The notes beneath the pieces are model-generated. The model searched no databases and was not told the DNA's origin. It saw only the letters and a list, made by a program, of their open reading frames with translations. 64,000 nucleotides of DNA, from assembly GCF_003967015.1 (NCBI RefSeq), contig NZ_AP017560.1, forward strand, positions 3,780,048 through 3,844,047, read 5' to 3'. Position numbers and translations under genes: made by a program. This stretch comes from Pseudanabaena sp. ABRG5-3. GTDB lineage: Bacteria > Cyanobacteriota > Cyanobacteriia > Pseudanabaenales > Pseudanabaenaceae. This document shows positions 63,995 to 64,000 of this stretch, one piece after another (within the stretch, counting starts at the first letter, position 1; each line of letters begins with the position of its first letter).

Positions 63995-64000
63995 AAATTT

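Overview
The window comes from a cyanobacterium. Evidence: PsbU (photosystem II extrinsic protein), NdhD, all three subunits of the dark-operative protochlorophyllide reductase (ChlL, ChlB, ChlN), a GUN4 protein, XisH/XisI, DUF433/DUF5615 and Uma2 proteins, and dense HIP1 sites (GCGATCGC) on both strands. Moderate GC content, simple palindromic terminators after most genes and the gene repertoire suggest a filamentous or Pseudanabaena-like freshwater lineage; the genus is an inference.

Layout. 1-5.8 kb: a methyltransferase, a partner-switching pair (STAS protein plus a PP2C phosphatase fused to an HATPase_c domain) and ndhD. 6-9 kb: psbU, nadB and a small conserved protein among palindromic repeats. 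9.2-13.2 kb: chlN-chlB-chlL, transcribed leftward. 13.5-16.5 kb: a DUF554 membrane protein, a structured RNA that looks like 6S RNA, initiator tRNA-Met, and a GAF-PP2C phosphatase with a small membrane protein. 16.6-25.4 kb: ftsY, GUN4, several cyanobacterial proteins of unknown role, a PEP-CTERM-like secreted protein and aroH. 25.4-36.2 kb is accessory: a PUA/EVE-like-TPR-DUF3883 protein, a DUF4258/YgiT-type toxin-antitoxin pair, an M1 aminopeptidase, xisH-xisI-mcrC, an orphan antitoxin, a decaying antitoxin fusion, a frameshifted mcrB-like gene and arfB. 36.2-57.7 kb is mostly housekeeping: CHAT-TPR protein, lepB, deoC, gnd, anmK, a RelE-type TA pair, rpsB, mrp, STAS, rps1, rsmB and mraY. 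57.8-64 kb is a second accessory block: CHAT-AAA protein, restriction-like nuclease, Uma2 nuclease, membrane AAA protein and a DUF433/DUF5615 TA pair, all on one strand.

Two themes stand out. First, the two accessory blocks carry conflict or defence-type genes in different states: 25-36 kb holds broken genes (mcrB frameshift, antitoxin with an internal stop), whereas 57.8-64 kb looks intact and may be one transcription unit that couples a CHAT protease-like ATPase, two PD-(D/E)XK-type nucleases and a membrane-anchored ATPase. Second, at least five families of short (about 80-116 bp) palindromic repeats are scattered through the intergenic gaps. Three share TATAGC-type ends, and their hairpin arms change in a compensated way, as expected for MITE-like elements selected or generated as hairpins.

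Limits: all assignments rest on reading motifs and architecture by eye. No database search or folding program was run.
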